Shown piece by piece: positions 52,309 through 61,906 of a DNA stretch of 64,000 bases. Under the pieces are notes generated by a model. The model was not told where the DNA came from. It was given only the letters and a program-made list of their open reading frames with translations, and ran no database searches. A program made the position numbers and the translations under genes. The stretch covers positions 682,001-746,000 of the forward strand of contig JAIXSQ010000007.1 in NCBI GenBank assembly GCA_027484575.1, written 5' to 3'. This stretch comes from Comamonadaceae bacterium (GTDB lineage: Bacteria > Pseudomonadota > Gammaproteobacteria > Burkholderiales > Burkholderiaceae_C). Position 1 is the first letter of the stretch; every line of letters starts with the position of its first letter.

Positions 52309-55257
52309 ATGGGCTCCTTCGACCGCATCCCGCGCCTGTGGCGCAACTCCGGCGACGGCGCTGGCGCCGACCTGCAGGACGCCGCGCTGCTGGAGGCGCT
52401 GCCCGATGCGGTCGGCATCTTCGACACTGCCGGCCGCCTGCTCGGCGGCAACGGCCGCCTGCGCAAGCTGTTCGCGCTGACCACGGGCCAGCTGCTCGAC
52501 GGCGTGGACATGGCGATGCTGGCCCGCCTGGCCCGTGCCGGCCAGCCTGCCGGCGACGTGCCGCCGCTGCAGGACACCGACGCCCGGCCCGGCGCCGACG
52601 GCCGCCGCGTGCTGCGGATGGTGCAGGGCCGCCCGGTGCAGGTCCACGCGGCCCGGGCCGAGGCCCGGGTGGTGCTCACGTTCACGGAGCTGGCCGGCAG
52701 CCAGGCGCCGGTGCTGCCCGCCCAGCACCTGCAGCGGCTGCTGGAGCTGGCCGGGGGCCCCGAGGGGGACGAGATCGCCTGGTGGGACGAGGGCCAGGCC
52801 CTGCGCCTGGCCAACGACGCCTTCGTGCGCAGCACCGGCCGCGCCCGCGCCCAGGCGCTGGACCAGCCCTTCGGCGCGCTCGTGGGCACTGAGCGCCGCC
52901 AGCAGCTGCAGCCGCGGCTGGCCGCGGTGCTGCGCGGCCAGCCCCAGCAGTTCGAGGAGCACCGCGCCCTGCCCGACGGCGGCGAGCGCATCTTCGAGCA
53001 CCACTGGGTCCCCGCGCCCGATGCGGGCGGCCGCCCCGGCTGCTACGCGATCGGCCGCGACGTCACCGCCCTGCGCGCGGCGCAGGAGGAGGCCCGGCGC
53101 GCCGCCGACGCCCGCACGCACTTCGTCGCCAACGTGAACCACGAGCTGCGCACGCCCATGACCACCGTGATGGGCATGCTGGAGCTGCTGGAGCTGTCGG
53201 GGCTGGGCGGTGCGCAGCAGGCCCAGGTGGCGCGCGCGCAGTCGGCCGCGCGCCACCTGCTGCACGTGGCCGAGACCCTGGTCGAGTACGCCGACCTCGA
53301 GGGCGGCCGCATGCGGCTGGCCCCCGAGCCCTTCGAGCTGGACCGGCTGCTGCGCGAGATGTCGGGCACCCTGGCCGACGGGGCCGACGAGCGCGCGCTG
53401 GACCTGGTGTTCGACCTGGACCCGGCGCTGCCGCCCGCGCTGGTGGGCGACCACCGCCGCATCCGGCAGGTGCTGTGGCAGCTGGGCACCAATGCGCTGA
53501 AGTTCACCGAGGCGGGCCGCGTCACGCTGGCGGTGCGGGTGGTCTCGCGCGGCAGCGGCACGGTCAAGCTGGCCTTCAGCATCGAGGACACCGGCATCGG
53601 CATCGAGCCGGCCACGCTCGAGCGGCTGCAGACCGACTTCGGCCAGGCCGAGGGCGCCGCCCAGCGCCGCTACGGCGGCACCGGGCTGGGCCTGGCGCTG
53701 TGCCGGCGCCTGCTGCAGGCCATGGGGAGCCGCCTGCATGCGGCCAGCGTGCCGGGCCAGGGCAGCCGCTTCGGCTTCACGCTCAAGCTGCCGCTGGCCC
53801 CGCTGGAGGAGGCGCCGCCCTCCGGCGCCTGGCGGGTGGTCGTGGCCGACGCCTGCGAGCCGCGCCGGCGCGCCCATGCCCGCACCGCGCGGGCGCTGGG
53901 CTGGCGCGTGGCCGAGGCGGCCACGCGCGAGGAACTGCTGGAGCAGTTGCAGGCACCGAACCACCTGCAGGCCGCGCTGGTGGACACCAGCCTGGCGGGC
54001 GACGGGGCGCCGCTGGCGGCCGCCCTGGCCGCCGCGGGCGCGGCGGGCGCGGTGCCGGTGGTGGTCACCGGCGGGCCGTCCGTGCGCCTGCAATGGCAGG
54101 CGCTGTCGCCGCTGCAGCGCACGCGCATCGCCGCCTGCCTGCCACGGCCGGCCACCGGCGCGATGCTGGTCGAGGCCGTGGCCCAGGCCTGCGCCACGGG
54201 CGCCGACCAGGCGGGCGGCAGCACCGCCCAGCCGCTGGGCGGCCTGCGCCTGCTGCTGGCCGAGGACAACGCCAGCAGCCAGCTGGTCGCCAGCGAGTTG
54301 CTGACCACGCACGGCGCCCGGGTCGACCTGTGCGTGGACGGCCTGGACGCGCTCACCAGCTTGGTGGCCGGCGGTACCTACGACGCGATCCTGATGGACT
54401 GGCAGATGCCGAACATGGACGGCCTGGACGCCACCCGCGAGATCCGCCAGATCCACGGCTTCGAGCACATCCCCATCATCGCCCTGACCGCCAACGGTAC
54501 GGTGGCCGACCGCGCGGCCTGCCTGGCCGCCGGCATGGACGACCACGTGAGCAAGCCGATCGACGTGGCACGGCTGGTCGAGGTGATCCTGCGCCACACC
54601 CGCCCCGGCTTCCGGCCCTCACGGTCGCCGCTGCCCGGTGCGGCGTCGCGGCCGGCGCCGCTGGAGCCCGTCCCCTTCGCGCCCAGCGCGCAGGCGGACA
54701 TCTCGCCGCTGGACCTGGCGACCCAGCCGGGCTTCGCGCCCACGGAGTGCCCGGCGCCGCACACGCTGCCGGTCTTCCCCGACCTGCTGGACGAGATCGT
54801 GGCCGGGCCCGCGGCCCCGGCGGCCGCCCCCGTGGCAGCGGCGGCACCCGCCGCCCCCGCCAGTCCCGGGCTGCCCGTGCTCGACCAGGCCGGCGCCCTG
54901 CGGCGGCTGGGTGGCAACCAGGCGCTGTACCGCACCGTCGCCGGCCAGGTGCTGGCGGCGGCCGAGGTGCGGCTGGACGAACTGGTGCAGGCCCTGGTGC
55001 GCGAGGACCGCAGCGAGGCGCGCCGCGTGGCGCACACCCTCAAGGGCCAGGCCGCCACGGTCGGGGCCGAGGCGCTGGCGCAGGCGGCCGCGGCCCTGGA
55101 GGAGCAGCTGGCGATCGAGTTGCCGGCGCCGGACGAACGCGCCGTGCTGGCCCGGCTGGGTGCGGCGGTGCGCGCCACCCTGCCGGCGCTGCAGGCGGTG
55201 CTGGAGCCCAGCCGCGACGAGCTGGCGGCGGCGCTGCAGGCGCAGCTGGGGGCGTGA
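52309..55257 (+). CDS. Hybrid histidine kinase with pseudo-receiver, receiver and Hpt
   Basis: This 982-residue soluble kinase has two PAS-like domains (about 20-250), HisKA with H278 in NHELRTPMTT, HATPase (LGTNALKFT, DTGIGI, GTGLGLAL), a degenerate receiver (about 505-625; VADAC instead of DD and LPRP in place of KP), a canonical receiver with D697 in LMDWQMPNMDG, a Pro/Ala linker and a C-terminal Hpt with H909 in VAHTLKGQAA. No membrane segment is present. It is downstream of the lone receiver gene on the same strand and may share its transcript. Confidence 0.9.
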   Translation: MGSFDRIPRLWRNSGDGAGADLQDAALLEALPDAVGIFDTAGRLLGGNGRLRKLFALTTGQLLDGVDMAMLARLARAGQPAGDVPPLQDTDARPGADGRRVLRMVQGRPVQVHAARAEARVVLTFTELAGSQAPVLPAQHLQRLLELAGGPEGDEIAWWDEGQALRLANDAFVRSTGRARAQALDQPFGALVGTERRQQLQPRLAAVLRGQPQQFEEHRALPDGGERIFEHHWVPAPDAGGRPGCYAIGRDVTALRAAQEEARRAADARTHFVANVNHELRTPMTTVMGMLELLELSGLGGAQQAQVARAQSAARHLLHVAETLVEYADLEGGRMRLAPEPFELDRLLREMSGTLADGADERALDLVFDLDPALPPALVGDHRRIRQVLWQLGTNALKFTEAGRVTLAVRVVSRGSGTVKLAFSIEDTGIGIEPATLERLQTDFGQAEGAAQRRYGGTGLGLALCRRLLQAMGSRLHAASVPGQGSRFGFTLKLPLAPLEEAPPSGAWRVVVADACEPRRRAHARTARALGWRVAEAATREELLEQLQAPNHLQAALVDTSLAGDGAPLAAALAAAGAAGAVPVVVTGGPSVRLQWQALSPLQRTRIAACLPRPATGAMLVEAVAQACATGADQAGGSTAQPLGGLRLLLAEDNASSQLVASELLTTHGARVDLCVDGLDALTSLVAGGTYDAILMDWQMPNMDGLDATREIRQIHGFEHIPIIALTANGTVADRAACLAAGMDDHVSKPIDVARLVEVILRHTRPGFRPSRSPLPGAASRPAPLEPVPFAPSAQADISPLDLATQPGFAPTECPAPHTLPVFPDLLDEIVAGPAAPAAAPVAAAAPAAPASPGLPVLDQAGALRRLGGNQALYRTVAGQVLAAAEVRLDELVQALVREDRSEARRVAHTLKGQAATVGAEALAQAAAALEEQLAIELPAPDERAVLARLGAAVRATLPALQAVLEPSRDELAAALQAQLGA

Positions 55258-55302
55258 GGGTCGGGCGGGCCGCGCGGCGGCGCGCCCGCGGCTGCGGAAG
55301 GC

Positions 55303-55322
55303 CCCGGCGGGTCGCCGCCGGG
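55303..55322. terminator. Hairpin between convergent genes at 55.3 kb
   Basis: CCCGGCGG and CCGCCGGG form a perfect 8-bp stem with a GTCG loop in the 74-bp gap between the hybrid kinase stop and the convergent small gene. A bidirectional terminator is likely, although T-tracts are lacking. Confidence 0.55.
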
Positions 55323-55331
55323 TGGGGGGAC

Positions 55332-55658
55332 TCAGGCGGCCTGCAGGGCCGCCTGGACGTGCAGCCCGCGCTGGGCGAGCGGCACCACGCGGCGCGGCTG
55401 GCGCTGCGCGTCCTGGGGTGCGGCGACACGGCGTGCCCGCAGGGCCAGCAGGCTGGCGGCCTTGTCGGCGGCGAACACCAGCGCCGGCAGCGGCAGCGGG
55501 TACGGGCCGACGGCGACCTTGGCCAGGGCCGGGGTGCCGTCCCAGGGATGGTCCGGGGGGCTGGCGCAGACCTTGGCGTAGCCGAAATGGCCCTGCGCGG
55601 TCTCGACCGTGTAGCAGGCCAGGTGGTAGCCGTGGATGGGACCGGTGATGCGTTCCAT
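55332..55658 (-). CDS. Uncharacterised 108-residue protein
   Basis: The product begins MERITGPIHGYHLACYTVE and continues with a small beta-rich region (GHFGYAKVCASPP, AKVAVGPYPLP, ALVFAADKAA). The C-terminus is basic. No membrane segment, signal peptide or known motif is seen. The start at ATG 55658 is chosen because the frame upstream is a low-complexity Arg-rich shadow. It has normal codon use for the window and stands alone between convergent and co-directional genes. The reading frame is plausible but unproven by family evidence. Confidence 0.6.
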   Translation of the reverse strand: MERITGPIHGYHLACYTVETAQGHFGYAKVCASPPDHPWDGTPALAKVAVGPYPLPLPALVFAADKAASLLALRARRVAAPQDAQRQPRRVVPLAQRGLHVQAALQAA

Positions 55659-55780
55659 GATGCGACGCAGTCTGCGTCGGCCATGGGTCCGGTGAAACGC
55701 GGGTGAACGGCGGCGCAACCGCCCTTCTCGCGCGATCGGCCGGGGCCGGGTGCCGCGCCGGGCGCCCCGGCCGGCGGCCC

Positions 55781-56107
55781 TCAGCCGGTGACGACCAGCT
55801 GGTTGTCGACCGACTTGACGCCTTCGATCTTGCGCGCCAGGTCCTCGGCCTTGCGGCGCAGCGCCAGCGACTTGACCTCGCCGCGCAGCCGCACGTTGCC
55901 CTGCGTGGTGTCCACGTTGATCTTCAGCGCGCTCAGCTCGGGATCGCCGGCCAGCGCCGCCTTCAGGCGGGTGCCGATCGTGGCGTCGTCGACCGCCTGG
56001 CCGGCGGTGCGCTCGGTCACCTGCGTGCCGGGGAAGCCGGCGCAGCCGACGAGGGTGGCGCCGGCCAGGGCGGCGGCCAGCAGGTGGGCGGGAAGGCGGC
56101 GGGTCAT
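55781..56107 (-). CDS. BON-domain lipoprotein
   Basis: The 108-residue protein has a lipoprotein signal with LVGC (Cys near residue 22) and one BON domain: DDATIGTRLKAAL, then INVDTTQGNVRLRGEV and VKSVDNQLVV. BON domains (as in OsmY and DolP) bind phospholipid or other envelope surfaces, and such small lipoproteins are often envelope-stress genes. It is separated from the regulator gene by 98 bp containing a short GTGCCG/CGGCAC dyad (56177-56200), so it is probably transcribed alone. Confidence 0.9.
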   Translation of the reverse strand: MTRRLPAHLLAAALAGATLVGCAGFPGTQVTERTAGQAVDDATIGTRLKAALAGDPELSALKINVDTTQGNVRLRGEVKSLALRRKAEDLARKIEGVKSVDNQLVVTG

Positions 56108-56205
56108 GCAGGGCTCCTTGTTCGTTGTGCCTGGACCGCCAGTGTGGGCAGCGGCCGGGCCAGGACCTGTAGGAGCGTGCCGTCTCGCGGCGGCCGGCAC
56201 AGCCG

Positions 56206-56844
56206 TCAATCGGCGTCGATCAGTCCGTGCTTGAGCGCGTAGCGCACGAGGTCGGTGTGGTTGTGCAGGCCCATCTTGCCCATCAGGTTGGCCTTGTGCG
56301 TGCTCACCGTCTTGACCGACAGGTGCAGCGCCGCGGCCACGTCGCTCACCGCCTCGCCGGCGGCCAGCCGCCGCATCACCTCGAACTCGCGGTCCGACAG
56401 GCTCTCGTGCGGGGCGGCCTGCACCGCCCCCATGGCGCCCAGGGCCAGCTGCTCGGCGACCTCGGTGCTGATCCAGGCGCCGCCGCCGGCGATCTTGCGC
56501 AGCGCCTGCTCCAGCAGGGCCGGCGCGCTCTCCTTGGTGAGGTAGCCGCTGGCGCCGGACTTGATGGCGCGCACCGCGTACTGGGTCTCCTGGTGCATCG
56601 ACAGCACGAGGATGCGCAGCTTCGGCTGCTCGGACTTGGCCAGCTTGATCAGCTCCATGCCGCTGCGCCCGGGCATGGACAGGTCCAGCACCAGCACGTC
56701 GAAGCCGCCCTCGCGCACCCGCTGCATCACCTCGGTGCCGTCGGCGGCCTCGCCCGCCACCTGCATGTCGGCGACCTCGGCCACGATGCGCTTGAGGCCC
56801 TCGCGCACGATGGCGTGGTCGTCGGCGATGACGATGCGGATCAT
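56206..56844 (-). CDS. LuxR/NarL-family response regulator paired with PAS kinase
   Basis: The 212-residue regulator has a receiver with DDH, phospho-acceptor D54 in VLDLSMPGRSG and K in YLTKES, followed by a GerE-type helix-turn-helix (LSDREFEVMRRLAAGE, VKTVSTHKANLM). Its ATG overlaps the TGA of the kinase gene upstream (ATGA), so the two are translated together and are a cognate pair. Lying next to the cbb3 gene cluster, the pair is positioned like FixLJ, although no direct target can be shown. Confidence 0.94.
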   Translation of the reverse strand: MIRIVIADDHAIVREGLKRIVAEVADMQVAGEAADGTEVMQRVREGGFDVLVLDLSMPGRSGMELIKLAKSEQPKLRILVLSMHQETQYAVRAIKSGASGYLTKESAPALLEQALRKIAGGGAWISTEVAEQLALGAMGAVQAAPHESLSDREFEVMRRLAAGEAVSDVAAALHLSVKTVSTHKANLMGKMGLHNHTDLVRYALKHGLIDAD

Positions 56845-57899
56845 GCGGACGCCACCGGGATGCGGGCCTCGACGCGCGTGCCCTCGCCGGGGGCGCTGGC
56901 CACGCGGATGCGGCCCTGCAGCAGGTGCGCGCGCTCGCGCAGGCCCACCAGGCCCAGCGACTGCGGCTTGCGGGGGTCGGTGGTGCGGAAGCCCACGCCG
57001 TCGTCGTGCACGCTCAGCACCAGCTCGTCGCCCTCGTGCGCCACCTGCACCCGCACCGCGGACGCCTTGGCATGCTTGGCCACGTTGGCCAGCGACTCCT
57101 GCACGATGCGGAACACGCCGGTCGCATAGGGCTCGGGCAGGTCCAGGTCCTCGTCGACCTCGAGCGCGATGCGCACGCCGGTGCGCTGGCCGAAGCTCTG
57201 CGCCAGCCATTCGATGGCCGCGCCCAGGCCCAGGTCGTCGAGCACCAGCGGCCGCAGGTCGGCGGCGATGCGGCGCGTGGAGGCCACGGCCTCGTCCAGC
57301 ATGGCCAGCATCTGCGCCAGCTTGGCGGCGGCGCCCTGCGGGTCGGCGGCGACGTTGTCGCGCACCCAGATCGTGTCCATCTTCAGCGCCGTCAGCGACT
57401 GCGCCAGCTCGTCGTGCAGCTCGCGCGCGATGCGCGACTTCTCCTGCTCGCGCACGCCGCTGGCCTCGGCCGCGAAGGCGGCCAGGTCCTCGCGCGCACG
57501 CACCCGCTCGGTCACGTCGCGCAGGATGGCGGTGAACACGCGGCCGTCGGGGGTGGCCAGCTGGGAGATCGAGGCCTCGAGCGGGAACTCGTCGCCGCTC
57601 TTGCGCAGGCCCACCAGCACGGTGCCGTCGCCCATGCGGCGCGAGGTGACGCCTGTCGCGGCGAAGCGCTGCACGTGCTCGCCGTGGCCGCCACGGTGGC
57701 GCTGCGGGATCAGCAGCTCGAGCTTGCGGCCCAGCGCCTCGGCCGCGGTCCAGCCGAACATGCGCTCGGCCGCGCGGTTGTAGAGCACGATCGTCTGCGA
57801 CGCGTCGACCGACAGGATCGCGTCCATGGCCGAGTCGAGCAGGCCCGAGAGCCGGGCTGCCGTGACGTCGGGACGGGGGGAGGAGACCGGGGATGGCAT
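56841..57899 (-). CDS. PAS-domain HisKA_3 histidine kinase, possible haem-PAS oxygen sensor
   Basis: The 352-residue soluble kinase has one PAS domain (about 14-132) and a HisKA_3/HATPase module with H162 in ARELHDELAQ, ESLANVAKHA and DDGVGF. In the PAS domain, the segment IPQRHRGGHGEHVQRF places H72 at the position of the haem-ligand His in FixL and DosP, and R78 at the place of FixL R206; the FixL R220 position is Thr. The same P-x3-R-x2-H pattern also occurs in PAS domains without haem, so binding is a hypothesis. It lies downstream of the cbb3 cluster and is coupled to a LuxR-type regulator. ATG 57899 follows an in-frame upstream ATG at 57935. Confidence 0.88.
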   Translation of the reverse strand: MPSPVSSPRPDVTAARLSGLLDSAMDAILSVDASQTIVLYNRAAERMFGWTAAEALGRKLELLIPQRHRGGHGEHVQRFAATGVTSRRMGDGTVLVGLRKSGDEFPLEASISQLATPDGRVFTAILRDVTERVRAREDLAAFAAEASGVREQEKSRIARELHDELAQSLTALKMDTIWVRDNVAADPQGAAAKLAQMLAMLDEAVASTRRIAADLRPLVLDDLGLGAAIEWLAQSFGQRTGVRIALEVDEDLDLPEPYATGVFRIVQESLANVAKHAKASAVRVQVAHEGDELVLSVHDDGVGFRTTDPRKPQSLGLVGLRERAHLLQGRIRVASAPGEGTRVEARIPVASA

Positions 57900-57974
57900 G
57901 GAGGGACTGCGGGACTGGCCGAAATTACAGCACATGCCCGCAGCCCAGCCGCGTGGGGCCGCGGCCGCCGGGGG

Positions 57975-58247
57975 TCAGGGCGTGCTGTCGCGCAATCCGC
58001 CGTCGGCCCGCGGCACCGCCGCATCGGACACGCCCTGGCTGAGCAGCAGCGTGAGCGCGCTGGAGGCCGTGCAGGCGATCCAGAACACGAAGAACCCGGC
58101 GGCATAGGCCGCCTGGCGCGTCCAGGGCAGCTGGTGGCCGAACCACTGCAGCTCCAGCGGGTCGACCAGCGCGAACACCACCAGCTGCAGCACGCAGGCC
58201 GCCAGGAACCCCGGCCAGGCCACCCACATCAGCTTGCGGCCGCTCAT
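57975..58247 (-). CDS. Small two-helix membrane protein of the cbb3 cluster
   Basis: The 90-residue protein has two hydrophobic segments, at about 12-30 and 45-70, and a short charged C-tail. No characterised family is recognised. It starts 10 bp downstream of the ccoH-like gene and probably belongs to the cbb3 operon. A role in oxidase assembly is suggested by position only. Confidence 0.75.
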   Translation of the reverse strand: MSGRKLMWVAWPGFLAACVLQLVVFALVDPLELQWFGHQLPWTRQAAYAAGFFVFWIACTASSALTLLLSQGVSDAAVPRADGGLRDSTP

Positions 58248-58257
58248 GGCCGGGCCC

Positions 58258-58557
58258 TCACTGGTCCGCGGCCGGCGCGGCGCCGGCCGTGGGGGTGGCC
58301 GCGTGGTTGCGCGCCTGCGCCGCGGGCATCAGCGCGCGCTCGCGGGCCAGCTGCCGGTTGATCTCGACACCGCGCCGGTAGTAGTCCTCGGCCACCAGGC
58401 CGTCGGCGCCACGGGCGGCGATCACCGCGGTGACGATGGAGGCGACCACCACCACGGCCGGGCCGCCGAGCACCAGCCACAGGTGGCCGTGGCGCCACCA
58501 GGGGCGGGAGGGCTGGTCGGCCTGCGCCGGCGCGGGATGGTTGCTGGGCTCGCTCAT
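58258..58557 (-). CDS. ccoH: FixH/CcoH-type cbb3 assembly protein
   Basis: The 99-residue protein has a single membrane helix (about 26-48) followed by GLVAEDYYRRGVEINRQL, the conserved motif of FixH/CcoH after the helix. The C-terminal periplasmic part is short and Ala-rich, shorter than in the classic FixH of about 160 residues. CcoH stabilises the cbb3 assembly intermediate. It begins 22 bp after the stop of ccoG, as in many cbb3 clusters. Confidence 0.85.
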   Translation of the reverse strand: MSEPSNHPAPAQADQPSRPWWRHGHLWLVLGGPAVVVVASIVTAVIAARGADGLVAEDYYRRGVEINRQLARERALMPAAQARNHAATPTAGAAPAADQ

Positions 58558-58579
58558 GGCATCGTCTCCTTGGGATCGT

Positions 58580-60001
<1,422 letters not shown>

Positions 60002-60112
60002 GGGCAGCCGGCAGGACTGGTTGTCCACGCCGGTGCAGGGATGGTGCCGGCACGCGGGGAACGCGTGTTTGCGCCAGATCAGTGCCGGGCCCGGGCGGGC
60101 CCGCAAACGCGA

Positions 60113-60143
60113 ACCCCGCAGGGCCCGTGGGGCGCTGCGGGGT
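60113..60143 (-). terminator. Hairpin in the ccoP-ccoG gap
   Basis: ACCCCGCAG (60113-60121) pairs with CTGCGGGGT (60135-60143), a 9-bp stem with a 13-base loop in the 176-bp gap. A second dyad of GTTTGCG/CGCAAAC (around 60067-60108) is also present. They could attenuate read-through from ccoP or protect the upstream transcript's end. Confidence 0.5.
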
Positions 60144-60177
60144 CGGGGGCCGCGCGGGGCGGCCGGGTGGCGGCGAG

Positions 60178-61101
60178 TTACTGCGCGGCCTTGCCGACGG
60201 CCGGCTTGTTCGACAGGCCCCAGACATAGGAGGCCAGGACGTGGATCTGCGCCTCGGTGAGCTTGGCGGCCTGGGCCGGCATGACGTTGGTCTTGCCGTT
60301 GACGATCATGTTCACGATCGCCTGCTCGCCCCAGCCGTGCAGCCAGACATCGTCGGTCAGGTTGGGCGCGCCGATCGCCTGGTTGCCCTTGCCGTCGATG
60401 CCGTGGCAGGCCGCGCAGGCGCCGAACTTGGACTTGCCCAGCTGCGCACGCACCGAGTCGTGCGGGCTGTCGGACAGCGACAGCACGTAGTGCGCCACGT
60501 TCTTCACGTCGTCGGCGCTGCCCACGGCCGCGGCCATCGGGGGCATCGCGCCCTGGCGGCCGGCCTTGAGGGTCTCGGCGATCCTGTCGGGCGTGCCGCC
60601 GTGCAGCCAGTCGGCGTCGGTCAGGTTGGGAAAGCCCTTGCTGCCGCGCGCGTCCGAGCCGTGGCACTGCGCGCAGTTGTTCATGAACAGGCGCTCGCCG
60701 ATGGCCATGGCCTGGGCGTCGCCAGCGACCTCCTCGGGCTTCTTGGCCGTGAACTGCGCGTACAGCGGCGCCAGCTCCTGGGTGGCCTTGGCCACCTCGG
60801 CGTCGTACTCGCCCCGGGAGCTCCATTTGAGGTTGCCCTCGTAGCTGCCCAGGCCCGGGAAGAACGCCAGGTAGCCCAGCGAGAACACCACCGTCAGCAC
60901 GAACATCCACATCCACCAGCGCGGCATGGGGTTGTTCATCTCGGTCAGGTCCTCGTCCCAGACGTGGCCCGTGGTGTTGTCGGCGGTGGCCGCGATCTTC
61001 TTGCGGGCCGTGACCCACAGCAGGACCAGGCACGCCAGGATGCCGACGACGGTGATGCCGGCCACGTAGACCGACCAGAAGTTGCCAGTGAAGTCGCTCA
61101 T
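60178..61101 (-). CDS. ccoP: cbb3 oxidase dihaem subunit CcoP
   Basis: The 307-residue protein has two N-terminal membrane helices (about 10-32 and 63-85), a charged MNNPMPRWW linker and two class I cytochrome c domains with haem motifs C143-AQ-C146-H and C229-AA-C232-H. It passes electrons to CcoO and CcoN and is anchored in the inner membrane with the haem domains in the periplasm. It starts 4 bp after ccoQ. The second N-terminal helix shows the long-form CcoP seen in betaproteobacteria and pseudomonads. Confidence 0.97.
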   Translation of the reverse strand: MSDFTGNFWSVYVAGITVVGILACLVLLWVTARKKIAATADNTTGHVWDEDLTEMNNPMPRWWMWMFVLTVVFSLGYLAFFPGLGSYEGNLKWSSRGEYDAEVAKATQELAPLYAQFTAKKPEEVAGDAQAMAIGERLFMNNCAQCHGSDARGSKGFPNLTDADWLHGGTPDRIAETLKAGRQGAMPPMAAAVGSADDVKNVAHYVLSLSDSPHDSVRAQLGKSKFGACAACHGIDGKGNQAIGAPNLTDDVWLHGWGEQAIVNMIVNGKTNVMPAQAAKLTEAQIHVLASYVWGLSNKPAVGKAAQ

Positions 61102-61105
61102 GGCC

Positions 61106-61243
61106 TCAGTCCTGTTCGAAGGGGATGCGGGCCGCCTCGTCGAAGCGGTTCCGGTTGCTGCGGGTGTAGGCCCAGGCGGCGATGGCGATGAAGGTCGCCA
61201 GCGAGGCCAGGGTCGCCACGATGCGCATGGTGGTGATGTCCAT
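61106..61243 (-). CDS. ccoQ: cbb3 oxidase small subunit CcoQ
   Basis: The 45-residue product has one membrane helix (about 8-28, LASLATFIAIAAWAYT) and a charged tail ending in PFEQD, the usual CcoQ/FixQ form. It stabilises the CcoP-CcoNO interaction. It starts 17 bp after ccoO and ends 4 bp before ccoP, in the standard gene order. ATG 61243 starts just before the helix; an internal ATG follows five codons later. Confidence 0.9.
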   Translation of the reverse strand: MDITTMRIVATLASLATFIAIAAWAYTRSNRNRFDEAARIPFEQD

Positions 61244-61260
61244 GGTGATGCTCCCCGGTG

Positions 61261-61887
61261 TCACTTGAGCGCGAGACCCATGGATTGCAGGTAGGCCACC
61301 AGGGCGTCCAGCTCGGTCTTGCCCTTGAGCTCGGCGGGACCCTTGGCGATCTCCTCGTCGGTGTAGGGCACGCCGACGGTGCGCAGCGCCTTCATGCTGG
61401 TGGCGATCGTGTCGGCCGGGGCGGCGTTCTTCTCCAGCCAGGGGTAGGCCGGCATGTTCGACTCGGGCACCACGTCGCGCGGGTTGTTCAGGTGGATGCG
61501 GTGCCACTCGTCCGAGTACTTGCCGCCGACGCGGTGCAGGTCGGGGCCGGTGCGCTTGGAGCCCCACTGGAAGGGGTGGTCGTAGACGAACTCGCCGGCG
61601 ACCGAGTAGTGGCCGTAGCGCAGCGTCTCGGCGCGGAACGGCCGGATCATCTGCGAGTGGCAGTTGTAGCAGCCCTCGCGGATGTAGACGTCGCGGCCGG
61701 CCAGCTGCAGCGCGGTGTAGGGCTTGACGCCCTCGACGGCCTGCGTCGTGGACTTCTGGAAGAACAGCGGCACGATCTCGACCAGGCCGCCGATGGCGAC
61801 GACCAGCAGGATCAGCACGATCATCAGGAAGTTGCTGGTCTCCACCTTCTCGTGGGTGAAGCCCGTGGGGTTGGCGTTGTTGCTCAT
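61261..61887 (-). CDS. ccoO: cbb3 oxidase monohaem subunit CcoO
   Basis: The 208-residue subunit has one N-terminal membrane helix (about 20-40) and a monohaem cytochrome c domain with C73-YN-C76-H in the [16 protein letters not shown] segment, diagnostic of CcoO/FixO. It transfers electrons from CcoP to CcoN. It follows ccoN after 19 bp and is clearly in the same operon. A conserved Met in [10 protein letters not shown] supplies the second haem ligand. Confidence 0.97.
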   Translation of the reverse strand: MSNNANPTGFTHEKVETSNFLMIVLILLVVAIGGLVEIVPLFFQKSTTQAVEGVKPYTALQLAGRDVYIREGCYNCHSQMIRPFRAETLRYGHYSVAGEFVYDHPFQWGSKRTGPDLHRVGGKYSDEWHRIHLNNPRDVVPESNMPAYPWLEKNAAPADTIATSMKALRTVGVPYTDEEIAKGPAELKGKTELDALVAYLQSMGLALK

Positions 61888-61906
61888 GTCGGTTTCCTCT
61901 GCGTGC

